From NCBI GenBank assembly GCA_030065615.1, contig JASJDR010000019.1:1-64000 (forward strand): DNA of 64,000 bases, read 5' to 3'. The DNA comes from Xenococcus sp. MO_188.B8. GTDB taxonomy: Bacteria > Cyanobacteriota > Cyanobacteriia > Cyanobacteriales > Xenococcaceae. Below are positions 54,199 to 63,796 of the stretch, in pieces. The first letter of the stretch is position 1; each line of letters starts with the position of its first letter. The notes beneath the pieces were generated by a model. That model was not told where the DNA came from. It did no database searches and saw only the letters and a program-made list of their open reading frames with translations. Position numbers and translations under genes: made by a program.

Positions 54199-54549
54199 CA
54201 ATTGCTCTTCTAAAGCAGCAATCCGGTTGTAGGCAGCAGTTAGTTGAGCTGTCAGACGGCGAATTTGAATTTCGGTTGATAATTCTGAGTCCTTATTAGA
54301 AGAACTGAGGCTCGTTTCGCTATTTTCGTCCATAATTATATCTTTATGGTGAGTAAGCGAATAGTTGCTATCCTTTTCTTTCGTAACTGAATTATTTCGT
54401 GAATAATTGGCAGATAAAGAATAGGCATTGGGAGTTAATGATTTTTCTTTTACAAGCATGTTAACTTGCTCGCCAATTCTTTCGACTAGTTTTCGAAGAC
54501 TATCTATTTTATCTTCGAGTTCTGTTATTTGAATTTGTAAACTACTCAT
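54175..54549 (-). CDS. Coiled-coil hypothetical protein
   Basis: The 124-residue protein has a predicted coiled coil at each end (LQIQITELEDKIDSLRKLVE and QIRRLTAQLTAAYNRIAALEEQLL) around a serine- and asparagine-rich linker. It starts with MSSLQ at 54549 and its 3' end overlaps the CobT-like gene tail. It has no signal peptide or known domain. Cyanobacterial homologues are likely but I cannot name them. Confidence 0.6.
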   Translation of the reverse strand: MSSLQIQITELEDKIDSLRKLVERIGEQVNMLVKEKSLTPNAYSLSANYSRNNSVTKEKDSNYSLTHHKDIIMDENSETSLSSSNKDSELSTEIQIRRLTAQLTAAYNRIAALEEQLLTYRIPS

Positions 54550-54658
54550 ATTTTTAGATTATTAGCATCTGGCTTAATATTAAGAGCATTCAGGAAAAAA
54601 GTGTCAACTATTCTTTATTTATTTAACAATTGCTTGTTAGTTTTTAATAATTTCTCAA

Positions 54659-55708
54659 TTATTGTTCAATAATGCCTCCTCCGAGTAAAATTGCTCCGTC
54701 ATACCAAACGGCTGCTTGACCTGGAGTAACTCCAAATTGTGGTTCATCAAAGATTAAACGAGCGCGAGCATTTTCTAGGGGAATAATATTGACGGGGACT
54801 GGTCGAGAACGATAGCGAATTTGTACTTCTGCTCGAATAGGTGTGGTTGGTTTGGCAATCGAAACCCAATTTATTCGATTAACATTGCATTCTAAACGAC
54901 CTCCCGCATGGCGATCACCTACAATAACTCGATTCATGACCGCATCTATTTTAACAACATATAAAGGCTCAGCGGCGGCAATTCCTAAACCTTTCCGTTG
55001 TCCAATCGTATAGTGATGAATTCCTTGATGTTTTCCTAATACTTTCCCTTCAAGATCGACAATATCACCTTCTTTTTGGTGAATATATTTGTCCAGAAAA
55101 CTTTGCATTGAACCGTGAGCTTCAATTAAACAGAGATCTTGGCTTTCAGGTTTATTGGCAGTAGAAAGATTAAATTCTGCGGCAATTTTCCTAGTCTCTT
55201 CTTTAGTTTGTTCTCCTAAGGGAAAAACGGTTCCTGCTAATAGTTCTTGAGTGAGATCATAAAGAAAATAAGATTGATCTTTTTGGCGATCTACAGCTCT
55301 TAATAGTTGATAGCGATCGCTATTTCTATCATAATGAATTCGAGCATAATGTCCTGTAGCTATTTGCTCAATGCCCAGTTCTGCTTGAGCGTATTTGAGC
55401 ATCGGTCCAAATTTAACAGCACGATTACACTGAGAACAAGGTAGGGGAGTTACTCCAGATTCATATCCCCCCACTAGATAATCAATGATATTTTCCTGAA
55501 AGAGATCTCGACTATCAACAATGTGATGGGGAATGTCTAATTGTTCACAAATCCTTGCTGCATCCACCATTCCTTCAGAACAACATTGTCCTTTCCCCTT
55601 CATTAACCAGAGGGTAATGCCGACAACTTCATAGTTTTGATGATGTAGAGTAGCCGCAGCTACAGAACTATCAACCCCACCAGATAAACCAACTACAATC
55701 TTCTTCAT
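54659..55708 (-). CDS. mnmA: tRNA-specific 2-thiouridylase
   Basis: The 349-residue cytosolic enzyme has the PP-loop [10 protein letters not shown] (residues 8-17) that adenylates U34 of tRNA(Lys), (Glu) and (Gln), and the two catalytic cysteines, C94 ([12 protein letters not shown]) and C193 (ESQDLCLI). The [11 protein letters not shown] segment contacts tRNA. Length is typical. It introduces the 2-thio group of s2U34. It is monocistronic here, with a divergent SPOR-like gene 117 bp upstream. Confidence 0.96.
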   Translation of the reverse strand: MKKIVVGLSGGVDSSVAAATLHHQNYEVVGITLWLMKGKGQCCSEGMVDAARICEQLDIPHHIVDSRDLFQENIIDYLVGGYESGVTPLPCSQCNRAVKFGPMLKYAQAELGIEQIATGHYARIHYDRNSDRYQLLRAVDRQKDQSYFLYDLTQELLAGTVFPLGEQTKEETRKIAAEFNLSTANKPESQDLCLIEAHGSMQSFLDKYIHQKEGDIVDLEGKVLGKHQGIHHYTIGQRKGLGIAAAEPLYVVKIDAVMNRVIVGDRHAGGRLECNVNRINWVSIAKPTTPIRAEVQIRYRSRPVPVNIIPLENARARLIFDEPQFGVTPGQAAVWYDGAILLGGGIIEQ

Positions 55709-55825
55709 ACTTCTTTATATAAAAAAACATAATTACAGGAACTAACAGGGGAACATTAAATTCTGTAAATATCGTAAATATCAGGATACTTATCTTTAAT
55801 AGTAAATCAATTCTTATTACCTATT

Positions 55826-56323
55826 ATGACAATTAAGGCTTTTTTTCTCAATCGCTTATCGAACTTTTCCTCTGGCTCTCTATGGGTTTTGATCTTCTAT
55901 TCTTTAGGTAATACTCTTTTGATAAATGGTTGCTTAGCCAATTCCCTAATTGCCCAAAATGAGGCTTCTGCGCCTAACAATATCCTGCCGCCACCGCCGC
56001 CTTTATCTCCTCCCAACATAATTATCAAAACCCAAGAAAGTCCTGCAACTCCCAATAATATTGAACCTCTCCGTAGTATGGTGCAAAATGCTCAAGAGGA
56101 ATATATTTTCAATGCGCCTCGTTCTACCCAGAGCAATTACAAAGTTGAAGTATTTGGCAATAGTAATTTGCTCTTAAAACAAGTCAGAGAGGTTGAACCG
56201 AAAGCTTTTATTAAAGGAAATATTATTCAAGTAGGAATTTTTAGTGAAGAAGCGAATGCTCTTGATTTGGTGCAACAGTTAACCTTAAGAGGATTATGGG
56301 CCAGAATTGTTGTCGAATCCTAA
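55826..56323 (+). CDS. Secreted protein with SPOR-like C-terminal domain
   Basis: The 165-residue protein has a hydrophobic N-terminal segment (about 15-40, with GCLANS as a possible signal cleavage region), a proline-rich linker (ILPPPPPLSPP), and a C-terminal region from about 104 with YKVEVFGNSNLLLKQVREVE and IIQVGIFSEEANALDLVQQL, which resembles a SPOR peptidoglycan-binding fold. It probably acts in the periplasm. It is convergent with rbfA. Confidence 0.65.
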   Translation: MTIKAFFLNRLSNFSSGSLWVLIFYSLGNTLLINGCLANSLIAQNEASAPNNILPPPPPLSPPNIIIKTQESPATPNNIEPLRSMVQNAQEEYIFNAPRSTQSNYKVEVFGNSNLLLKQVREVEPKAFIKGNIIQVGIFSEEANALDLVQQLTLRGLWARIVVES

Positions 56324-56338
56324 GAGATTTTTGAATTA

Positions 56339-56719
56339 TCAACCAGATAAATCTTCGGTTTCTTTACTAGTTTTACTAATCCTGTTTAACAAATGAATCA
56401 TCTCGTCTCCTCTTTCGAGAGAATGATCTTCCTGGAAAATAATTTCTGGAGAACGTCTGAGTCTGATTCGATGACCCAATTCTCGGCGAACAAAACTTTG
56501 AGCAGCCCGTAAACCTTCCATGGTTTCTTCTTTAGCTGCTTCTGTGCCATAGATACTGACAAAGATTGTTGCGTGCTGCAAATCTCCCGAAACGTCTACG
56601 TCTGTAATACTAACCATGCCCGAACCCACACGGTCATCTTTGATTCCGTTGATGAGCATTTGACCAACTTCTCTTTTAATTAGGGAAGACACACGAGAAA
56701 CCCGACGACTATTAGCCAC
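56339..56719 (-). CDS. rbfA: Ribosome-binding factor A
   Basis: The 126-residue protein starts at GTG 56719 (AAGG upstream). The pattern [38 protein letters not shown], and [24 protein letters not shown] is typical of RbfA, a KH-fold factor that binds the 30S subunit to finish 16S rRNA 5'-end maturation. Length is typical. About 200 bp separates it from the response regulator upstream in opposite direction. Confidence 0.94.
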   Translation of the reverse strand: MANSRRVSRVSSLIKREVGQMLINGIKDDRVGSGMVSITDVDVSGDLQHATIFVSIYGTEAAKEETMEGLRAAQSFVRRELGHRIRLRRSPEIIFQEDHSLERGDEMIHLLNRISKTSKETEDLSG

Positions 56720-56920
56720 AACCTTATTCTCTCCAATTCTGAGGACTTTAATTCCATTGTAAATTGTACCTAAACCTCGTCTGGTTTGAAACCTCTAGTT
56801 TTTGCCATGGTTTTGGGGAAAAACAGTGCCAGATAGGGGAAGTATTTTGGTAACACTTGGCCCCATAAGTAAGTAATAATGGGAGATTGACTTTTTAAAT
56901 TTTTAAATTTTTTAAGATAT

Positions 56921-57307
56921 ATGGCTTCAAAACTGATTTTATTTATTGATGATGAAGAAGATATTCAAACCTTAGTGAGTTTTTGTTTTGACTTAGAGGT
57001 GGGTTGGCAATTAATTACCGCTTCTTCTGGGAAAGAGGGGATTGCCGTGGCGGAAGAAAAACAACCAGACGCTATTTTATTGGATGTCATGATGCCTGAA
57101 CTTGATGGTCTGCAAACTCTGGAAAAATTGCAGAATAATCCCAAAACGCAACATATTCCCGTAATTTTTATCACTGCCAAAGTTCAAGCAAGCGATCGCA
57201 GATCATTCTATAATGCAGGGGCAAAAGGAGTTATTACCAAACCTTTTGATTCTCTAACTCTGACTAGCCAGATTATGGGTTTTTTAGGATGGCAAACCAA
57301 TAAATAA
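56921..57307 (+). CDS. Response regulator, receiver domain only
   Basis: The 128-residue protein is a single receiver domain with acidic pocket D10-D11, phospho-acceptor D55 (AILLDVMMPELDG), T85 (FITA) and K107 (VITKPFD). No output domain is present, so it works by protein interaction, like CheY or PatA-type cyanobacterial regulators. The cognate kinase is not in the window. A degenerate paralogue lies 97 bp downstream. Confidence 0.93.
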   Translation: MASKLILFIDDEEDIQTLVSFCFDLEVGWQLITASSGKEGIAVAEEKQPDAILLDVMMPELDGLQTLEKLQNNPKTQHIPVIFITAKVQASDRRSFYNAGAKGVITKPFDSLTLTSQIMGFLGWQTNK

Positions 57308-57403
57308 GTAAACATCTATCACTAATTTCCATCTTCACAAGTTCCTCATGTTTAATCTCTAAAGTCTGATGAGAAATCGGATTATGAATTTCTATGAGAA
57401 CTT

Positions 57404-57868
57404 ATGATTGCTATTACGGAACGTTCAGTAGAAAGAGAAAAGTCAAATGTCACATTCGCGGAGTTCCTCGTCAAAGAAGAAAATTTGTGCCTAAAACCGA
57501 AGCTGATTATGATTTTCAGCAATACCAAAGATTTGAGGCGGATTATTCAACTTAGCTTGGAAGAAATTGCTGGATGGCAAGTTTTTGTGGCGGACTTAGA
57601 TGCTCAAGATTTGACTCTGGTCACAGTAATCAAACCTGATGTCATCTTGTTAGATACAAATTTGCCTAACTCAGACGAATTGAGAATCTTGCAGAAAATT
57701 CAAGACTATCCTGAGATTCAAAATATTCCGCTCGTTTTGTTAACGGAAAGAATTTTCACTAGTGATCGCCGATTCTATAATAGTTTGGGTATCGTAGCAG
57801 CGATCGCTAAACCCTGTGATATGGTAACTTTAGCTACACTAATATCTCAGCGACTCAAGTGGGATTGA
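57404..57868 (+). CDS. Degenerate receiver-domain protein
   Basis: The 154-residue protein is a paralogue of the upstream regulator (LQKIQDYPEIQNIPLVLLTE compares with LEKLQNNPKTQHIPVIFITA) with a 32-residue N-terminal extension. The acceptor D84 (VILLDTNLP), T114 and K136 (AIAKPCD) are kept, but the acidic pair that binds Mg2+ is replaced by S39-N40. It is therefore unlikely to be phosphorylated in the usual way and may act as a constitutive or decoy receiver. Confidence 0.85.
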   Translation: MIAITERSVEREKSNVTFAEFLVKEENLCLKPKLIMIFSNTKDLRRIIQLSLEEIAGWQVFVADLDAQDLTLVTVIKPDVILLDTNLPNSDELRILQKIQDYPEIQNIPLVLLTERIFTSDRRFYNSLGIVAAIAKPCDMVTLATLISQRLKWD

Positions 57869-58028
57869 CAGTCATTTTAAATCAATTACCCATTCCTCAA
57901 TTGTTTAATCAATTATTTAATAATCTTTCTCAGTTCTTCACAAGTTCTTCAAATTTGTAAAGTACGATTAGAGTTGAACTTAGACAAGATATATTGTTTT
58001 ATCAAGTTAAATTAATCTTTAAATAGTC

Positions 58029-58232
58029 ATGAGTAGTTCTATCACTTGTCCTTGTTGTTCGGAAAATATGCTTCATCATCTCAGTGGTCGTAGAGACTAT
58101 TGGTTTTGTCCTAGCTGTAGAGAAGAAATGCCAGATCTTAATGCGATAAAAAGCAATAGGGTTGATCTGAAAAATCAGATTATTAACCTATCTATTGGTC
58201 TTGATATGACCCCTAAAATGGCTTTAGCTTAA
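58029..58232 (+). CDS. Small zinc-ribbon-like protein
   Basis: The 67-residue protein has a four-cysteine site, CPCC at 7-10 and CPSC at 37-40, likely binding zinc, followed by a short helix (LKNQIINLSIGLDM). Such small conserved proteins occur widely in cyanobacteria; the function is unknown to me. It is convergent with the following glycosyltransferase gene. Confidence 0.7.
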   Translation: MSSSITCPCCSENMLHHLSGRRDYWFCPSCREEMPDLNAIKSNRVDLKNQIINLSIGLDMTPKMALA

Positions 58233-58278
58233 CAGATTTGACATTTAACATTGAACAGGTTTTTTCTCGTTCCTAAAA

Positions 58279-59268
58279 TTATCTCATTTCATTCATTTGC
58301 GTCATTACCCATGCTGTAAGTTTTTTCCACTCAGGAGAACTAGTCAGCTCATAGGCATCAAAATCAAGACCCCAATTACTGGCATACTCGGCAAAATATT
58401 CAACCCATTTCATCATCGTTTCAATCGGCGAATAGGGGCGATATTGCCAGGATTTTTGCAAATATTCCACCATCTCTACAGGATGTTTGGTGTAATGGAG
58501 ATACCAAGCAATCCAAACTAAAGTTCCATAGCGAACCTGATATTCGATTAATCTTACTGCTTCGGGAAGATTTGGTTGGGCAAAAAAATTATCCGTAACC
58601 GCAGCTAGAGAGCGAGCCTGAGGTAAACCTTTGTACATGGCACTCTCTTCATGTTGTCGATAATAGACAGTTATTTCTTTCAACCAAGCAGTTTTACAGC
58701 CTTTTAATGCCATTCTCAACACCAAATCCGTATCTTCTGCTGGGGGAAAACGAAGATCAAATCCACCTACATATTCTAACCATTCCCGACGAAACATCAT
58801 CGCACTAGGTAGTACAGGTTTCCAACGCACCCAACCTACTAAGTCTAGTTCGAGAGTTTTTTCCCAAGGACAAACATCTAGCAGTTTATTCCCCTCCGAA
58901 TCCACTCTTTGCCAACCGCTATGAACCATACCGATCTCAGGTTGTTGAGCAAAAATAGCTGCCTGTTTGGCTAATTTGCCAGGACAGAAATAGTCATCAG
59001 CATCGAGAAACGCGACTAAACTTCCTTTTGCTTGAGCGAGCCCATGATTACGAGCAGCAGCTACCCCTTGATTGTTTTGTTTAAAATAACGAATTTTATC
59101 TTGTAAGGGCTCTAATAATTGTTGGGTCGAGTCTGTCGAACCATCATCAATGACCAGCACCTCATAATGACAGTCTTCTTGCATTAAAACACTTTGTATC
59201 GCCTCTAAAATATAGCGATCGCAATTATAGGTGGGAATAATAACAGTAATTAGTTGGTCACTAGCCAT
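58279..59268 (-). CDS. Family 2 glycosyltransferase
   Basis: The 329-residue protein has LITVIIPTYNCDRYILEAIQ, VLVIDDGSTDSTQQLLEPL, GVAAARNHGLAQAKGSLVAF and LDADDYFCPGKLAKQA (DAD metal site), then FPPAEDTDLVLRMALKG, where EDTD is the catalytic-base region. No membrane span is evident. It is outside the main polysaccharide locus and transcribed leftward. Sugar and acceptor are unknown. Confidence 0.9.
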   Translation of the reverse strand: MASDQLITVIIPTYNCDRYILEAIQSVLMQEDCHYEVLVIDDGSTDSTQQLLEPLQDKIRYFKQNNQGVAAARNHGLAQAKGSLVAFLDADDYFCPGKLAKQAAIFAQQPEIGMVHSGWQRVDSEGNKLLDVCPWEKTLELDLVGWVRWKPVLPSAMMFRREWLEYVGGFDLRFPPAEDTDLVLRMALKGCKTAWLKEITVYYRQHEESAMYKGLPQARSLAAVTDNFFAQPNLPEAVRLIEYQVRYGTLVWIAWYLHYTKHPVEMVEYLQKSWQYRPYSPIETMMKWVEYFAEYASNWGLDFDAYELTSSPEWKKLTAWVMTQMNEMR

Positions 59269-59434
59269 AACTACCCTAGGTTAAATGCCACATCTATTGG
59301 ATAATAAAAAAATATCTTCAACGACTTCCTATTTTAACAAGCGTCTGCAACTGTCTCAGAAATAAGTTAAAAAAGAATAGTAAGTTAAAAAGTATGTATC
59401 AAGTTTAAAGATATATTGCAGGAGAATACAGAAA

Positions 59435-60925
59435 GTGTCAACTCAGCCACTATTCAAGAATCTGTTACGCAGTTTAATGACTAGTTCCATTATGCTTAGC
59501 AGTTTAATTCATCCTAAAATATCTAGTAGGCCAGCCTTGGCGGTTACTAACAGATTTTGTCAGTTGTCATCTGAGCAGGTTCAAAAAAAAGAAAAATTAT
59601 TACAATCTGCTCTGCAAAATAATTCTCAAGCGAAACAAGAATATCAAGCTTTAATTCAAGAGCATCGGCAAATTATAGCTCAATGTCGTCAGAAAACCTG
59701 GCCCCAAGAACAAGCTATTTGGCTCCGTCTTTATCCTTGTGATGCTAGTCCTGGCTCCCTTGATTATGTTTTAGATAGAATTGTCAATTTAGGCTATAAT
59801 CGGGTTAATTTAGAAGTTTTTTACAGCAGTCAAGTCTTACTACCACCGGCTGATAATCCAACACCTTGGCAGCCTATCGTCAGATCTCCTGGAGGAGAAA
59901 ACATTGATTTACTCAAGCAAGCTATCGAAAAAGGTCACGAAAGAGGCTTGAAAGTATATGCTTGGATGTTTACTATGAATTTTGGCTATAGCTATGCTCA
60001 GAGGGGAGATCGACAAGATGCCTTAGCCCGCAATGGTACAGGAGAAAATAGTCTTACCTTCGTCAGTGACTATTCTCAAGCCTTTATCGATCCCTATAAT
60101 CGTCAAGCACAACAGGATTACTATCGTTTGGTACAAGCCATACTCCAAAGAAAACCCGACGGAGTTCTTTTTGATTACATTCGTTATCCTAGGGGGTCAG
60201 GAAATCAATCTTTAGTTAATAATGTTCGGGATTTATGGATTTATAGCCCAGCATCGCTACAAACCCTCTACAATCGAGCAACTAACCAGAAAGGCAAGGC
60301 TATAATTAGTAGTTATGTAAAAAATGGCAACGTAACCTATGCCGATCTCATGAGAGTAGATAAGCTCTATCCCCATGAAAAGGAACCCAATTGGCAGGGT
60401 CGTCAACTCCCTAATTCTAATACTAAAGTATCTAACCGCGAGCGCTTTCTCCGTTTACAAGCAGATCTGTGGTTTTTTACCGTAGCTCATGCGGCTCAGG
60501 GAGTAATTGATTTTCTCTCTTTTTCTGCTTCTCCCGTACAACAGCAACAAATTCCTGCAGGAGCAGTTTTTTTTCCTGATGCGAATCGTGTGGTGGGCAA
60601 TTCAGGATTTGATTCTCGTCTGCAACCTTGGGATAAATTTCCTCAGAGCTTAGAATGGCATCCCATGGCATATTCTGTTTGTGATGGGACTAGTTGCATC
60701 ATTGAGGAAATTTCCCAGGTTTTAAAAACGGCTGCGGAAAACACTAGAGTAATTCCTGCTTTGGCTGGTGTTTGGGGTGATGAATATCGAGATCATCCCA
60801 GATTGGAAGTACAAATGGATGCTTTGCGCCAATCCTTACCCCAACTGAAATCTGTGAGTCACTTTGCCTATTCTTGGCAAGAACCAGAAATCGACCGTCA
60901 AAGAAAATTCTGTAATATGCAATAA
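59435..60925 (+). CDS. Secreted family-10-like glycoside hydrolase (GHL10/DUF187 type)
   Basis: The 496-residue protein starts at GTG 59435 (GGAG upstream). A hydrophobic N-terminal segment (SLMTSSIMLSSLIHP) may be a signal peptide. The barrel includes LGYNRVNLEVFYSSQVLLPP, GLKVYAWMFTMNFGY, AFIDPYNRQAQQDYYRLVQA and KPDGVLFDYIRYPRG, the hallmark of the GHL10 hydrolase-like family. Related cyanobacterial proteins are annotated as family 10 glycosylhydrolases. It may act on cell-envelope glycan; catalytic residues cannot be assigned with certainty. Confidence 0.85.
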   Translation: MSTQPLFKNLLRSLMTSSIMLSSLIHPKISSRPALAVTNRFCQLSSEQVQKKEKLLQSALQNNSQAKQEYQALIQEHRQIIAQCRQKTWPQEQAIWLRLYPCDASPGSLDYVLDRIVNLGYNRVNLEVFYSSQVLLPPADNPTPWQPIVRSPGGENIDLLKQAIEKGHERGLKVYAWMFTMNFGYSYAQRGDRQDALARNGTGENSLTFVSDYSQAFIDPYNRQAQQDYYRLVQAILQRKPDGVLFDYIRYPRGSGNQSLVNNVRDLWIYSPASLQTLYNRATNQKGKAIISSYVKNGNVTYADLMRVDKLYPHEKEPNWQGRQLPNSNTKVSNRERFLRLQADLWFFTVAHAAQGVIDFLSFSASPVQQQQIPAGAVFFPDANRVVGNSGFDSRLQPWDKFPQSLEWHPMAYSVCDGTSCIIEEISQVLKTAAENTRVIPALAGVWGDEYRDHPRLEVQMDALRQSLPQLKSVSHFAYSWQEPEIDRQRKFCNMQ

Positions 60926-60977
60926 AAGTTTTGACTTTTGAGCAATTTTTGTTACGATTAGGAACGTTGCAATTCAT

Positions 60978-61059
60978 GCGGATGTGGCGGAATTGGTAGA
61001 CGCGCTAGATTTAGGTTCTAGTGTCTTACGGCGTAAGAGTTCGAGTCTCTTCATCCGCA
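60978..61059 (+). tRNA. tRNA-Leu (anticodon UAG)
   Basis: The acceptor arm GCGGATG (60978-60984) pairs with CATCCGC (61052-61058), with A61059 as discriminator. The anticodon stem CTAGA/TCTAG closes the loop TTTAGGT, giving UAG. A class II variable arm (CTTACGGCGTAAG) and GTTCGAGTC T arm are present. CCA is not encoded. Its 3' side shows no mobile DNA. Confidence 0.96.
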
Positions 61060-61259
61060 TTTAACAGTGCTGTACCCTTGAAGGTAAAAGACGGGAGTTA
61101 CTTTGTCAGTTTTAGGGTTTGTTTCGGGTGAGCGAAATTTACGGTGGCAAAAATTAGTTTTCCCGTTGTATAAGTCATAGGTATTTACCCATTACTTATT
61201 ACTCATTACTCAAAACGTTTTTATTTTTTAACTCCCTTCAGCCCAGTCAGTCTTCAGCC

Positions 61260-61919
61260 TTAACGTTTTATTTTGCTTCTTCGAGAGCGTTTTAAAATAT
61301 AGAGGCTGGCAAAGTAACTCAAGATACCAGAGATCGCGCCTACAACGAAACAGCCTACTATTAAGGTAATCACTAATTTTGGTCCTAACGCCAGAAAAGA
61401 CTCCAGAGAATCAGTACTATCTGGGTTGAAGCTTGTTTCTCCTCCGAGCAGCCATTGTCCTACTTTAAAGTTCAAGAAAAAAATAGGTACATAAGTTAAA
61501 GGATTACTAATCCAGGTTCCGGCAATCGCAGATAATTTACTTCCTCGAACCAAAGTAGCTAATATAATACCTAAAATGGATTGAAATCCCAAAAAAGGGA
61601 AACAGCCTGCAAATACTCCGACAGCTATTCCCCTGGAGATAACTTCAGGTTTACCTCGTAATTTTCGTAAGCTGATAATCATTAAACGGAAAGGTTTACT
61701 GAACCAATACGTCAATAGATTTTGGCGACGAGGTTTTGTCGTTGAATTGTGAGGATAGATGAAAGTATTCGACAGACGCGAATGATCTTCTTGACGCAAT
61801 TTACCCATGGAGGATATTCGCGGTGGTATCAGAACGTTAAACTTACTTGTTCCTATACTACCCAATAAGTGCCCCTTAAGAAAAGCTAAATATGTGCAAA
61901 AATTTTGATCGGCGATCAT
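61260..61919 (-). CDS. DUF2062 membrane protein
   Basis: The 219-residue frame contains the DUF2062 core: LRGKPEVISRGIAVGVFAGCFPFLGFQSIL followed by AGTWISNPLTYVPIFFLNF and a C-terminal hydrophobic segment with a basic tail (KRSRRSKIKR). Family membrane proteins of unknown role have three or four spans. The first 37 residues are not typical, so ATG 61808 (MGKLRQEDHSR, giving 182 residues) may be the true start; neither has a clear ribosome binding site. Confidence 0.82.
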   Translation of the reverse strand: MIADQNFCTYLAFLKGHLLGSIGTSKFNVLIPPRISSMGKLRQEDHSRLSNTFIYPHNSTTKPRRQNLLTYWFSKPFRLMIISLRKLRGKPEVISRGIAVGVFAGCFPFLGFQSILGIILATLVRGSKLSAIAGTWISNPLTYVPIFFLNFKVGQWLLGGETSFNPDSTDSLESFLALGPKLVITLIVGCFVVGAISGILSYFASLYILKRSRRSKIKR

Positions 61920-61990
61920 CAGGATCGCTAAATAGCAATCTAGTTTTAGATTCGCGCTGGCAATACTTAAGTAAGCTATTTCCCCTTTAG

Positions 61991-62281
61991 CTAATCGCGA
62001 AGCGATTTTATCAAGTCAAGTTGATGGTTACAGTCTTTTAGGATATCTGAAAGAGTAATCAAGTTATTGAAAGCTGTTTGCGGAAAAATCAGAGGAACAA
62101 TCTGTGTCAAAGCAAAAATCACTATTATTAAAGCTGTTTGCGGAAAAATCAGAGGAACAATCTGTATCAGAGCAAGAATTGCTATCACTTTAGAAATTAC
62201 TTGGATTTTAAAATTCATTTTTACGTTTTTTGGTCTTAGAAATATGTGGAGTAATAATTTCATGATTTGTTCACAATACAC
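61991..62281 (-). CDS. Doubtful small hydrophobic protein with internal duplication
   Basis: The 96-residue frame carries a 20-residue internal repeat, QIVPLIFPQTA, from a 60-bp DNA duplication. From an internal ATG at 62218 it begins MNFKIQVISKVIAILALIQI, like a signal peptide that was duplicated. The rest is short and without known domain. The opposite strand is also open here, so coding is uncertain; it may be the 5' remnant of a secreted-protein gene. Confidence 0.3.
   Translation of the reverse strand: MYCEQIMKLLLHIFLRPKNVKMNFKIQVISKVIAILALIQIVPLIFPQTALIIVIFALTQIVPLIFPQTAFNNLITLSDILKDCNHQLDLIKSLRD
62070..62189. repeat. 60-bp tandem duplication
   Basis: The first 36 bases of each unit (62070-62105 and 62130-62165, starting AAAGCTGTTTGCGGAA) are identical and the remaining 24 are similar. 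The period of 60 keeps both strands open across it. Confidence 0.9.
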
Positions 62282-62698
62282 TCACAAGCCACTATTTATT
62301 TGTCTTGACTTCGTGAAAATCAATTTATTTTTCTACACTTCTTTTATGAAGAAAATATTATTTTGTGTAAATCACCTTCGTTATTTACTAATTTACCAAG
62401 AAAACCATAGTAGAGTAAATCCTGGAAAATACTGTTTTTGAGAATTGATTTAACACCAAAATATATAAATATGTCATTGACATCGAAATACTATCTATAA
62501 TTAATAATCAACTTCATTAACTAATCATGAAGCATTAATAAAGATAAGTGTATTTCACTAAAAAATATATTTCAATATATTTCAAAATGGTATTAATAAT
62601 TTTTTAGTAATTGCTAAATTTTTAAAATATTAAGTTGGCCTGAATAGTTTAAATTAGGCCAAAAAACATGAAAACAACTAATGAATACCAGACTTTTG
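62282..62698. other. AT-rich spacer before the epimerase gene 3' end
   Basis: No gene is recognised in this 417-bp AT-rich stretch. An inexact GGCC-flanked inverted pattern (TTGGCCTGAATAG... AATTAGGCCAA near 62634-62662) may be a terminator for the leftward epimerase gene. Confidence 0.4.
62634..62662 (-). terminator. Hairpin TTGGCCT/AGGCCAA
   Basis: A 7-bp stem (TTGGCCT and AGGCCAA) with an AT-rich loop lies about 40 bp past the stop of the leftward epimerase gene. It is a candidate terminator. Confidence 0.5.
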
Positions 62699-63661
62699 TT
62701 ACAACCCTGAAATTTTCATGACATCTGCGATGGTGGAACAATAATTTGTTAAACCAAAGCTTGCAGGAGTAATCGTCTTTTTATGGGTAAAATGACGATA
62801 GTTAAGAGAAAAATAACTCCAAGAATCCATTTGGATGCGGAATAATTTAACAAAAATATTGACTAACCAAATATAAAGAGGAATGCGAAAATAAATTTTT
62901 TTATTAAAATATTGACCAATTTTTGCGATCGCATCATTGACCGTGACCGCTGGATTTCCCAAAACTAAATATTTAATTGTTTGATCGTTTTCTGCTGGGA
63001 CTAAAGTCTGAGGATTTTGGATTAAATAAGTGACAATTTGGGCAATATCTTGACCATGAACAAAGTGAAAACTGCCATCAACTTTAAAGCAACGAATTAA
63101 ATCAAGCCATTTAATCACATCGGGCAATCCCGAGGTCAGATGGGAATAGGGCTTATTTTTATCACCACCAAAAACTAAAGTGGGAAATAAAGCCGTAATG
63201 CGATCGGAAATTTCTAATTTAGATAGCTGAGATAAACACTGGTATTTAGTTCTAATATAATCCGTCCCCAATTCATTAGCTTCTGGCAATAATTGATTAT
63301 TGCGATCTAAAACACTAGCTGTAGAAAAATATAATACTTGCTCACAGATACTAGGATTTAGCATCTTCAGTAAAGCAAGAGTTTTCACTACATTCACATC
63401 GTAAGCTTCGATCGCGCCTCCCCAAGAAGTAGCTGCTAGGATCGCAATATTAATTTCTTTAAGTAAAAGATCGCTATATTCTTCTATATCTCGCAAATCA
63501 CCGGTTAAAAGCTTGATGCGAGAGCAATTTTGCCAGTCAAATTGTAATTTGTCGGGATTTCTGACAAATAAATATAGTTCGTGATCAGTTTGATTAATTA
63601 AATTTTCTACAATATAGTGACCAATACAACCACTGGCACCAGTGATAAAAATTCGTTTCAT
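62699..63661 (-). CDS. NAD-dependent epimerase/dehydratase-family protein
   Basis: The 320-residue protein starts KRIFITGASGCIGHYIVENL, the GxxGxxG Rossmann motif of extended short-chain dehydrogenases. FSTASVLD (catalytic Ser region) and TDYIRTKYQCL (YxxxK motif, here Y-I-R-T-K) complete the active site. The C-terminal part has hydrophobic and aromatic residues (IYFRIPLYIWLVNIFVKLFR). The substrate is probably a nucleotide sugar or isoprenoid-like compound; I cannot tell which. A 135-bp gap separates it from hemE on the same strand. Confidence 0.88.
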   Translation of the reverse strand: MKRIFITGASGCIGHYIVENLINQTDHELYLFVRNPDKLQFDWQNCSRIKLLTGDLRDIEEYSDLLLKEINIAILAATSWGGAIEAYDVNVVKTLALLKMLNPSICEQVLYFSTASVLDRNNQLLPEANELGTDYIRTKYQCLSQLSKLEISDRITALFPTLVFGGDKNKPYSHLTSGLPDVIKWLDLIRCFKVDGSFHFVHGQDIAQIVTYLIQNPQTLVPAENDQTIKYLVLGNPAVTVNDAIAKIGQYFNKKIYFRIPLYIWLVNIFVKLFRIQMDSWSYFSLNYRHFTHKKTITPASFGLTNYCSTIADVMKISGL

Positions 63662-63796
63662 AATTTAAGTAGGGGATAGGCAATAGGTTAACTATATACT
63701 CTATAGTTATTTCCAGCTTCCTAGTCCCCTGCTCTTTTTGCCTTCAAGTTTCCTGAGCTTAGAGTCTCTGGCACTCTCAGTTATTTAGTAGTTTAT

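Noticed and set aside
61060-61259. Attachment site after tRNA-Leu(UAG)
   Set aside because: No recombinase or mobile remnant follows; only ATTACTTATT-type spacer repeats are present.
62067-62441. 124-codon plus-strand open frame over the 60-bp duplication
   Set aside because: Composition is basic and hydrophobic without domain or ribosome binding site; the minus-strand head is slightly more gene-like.
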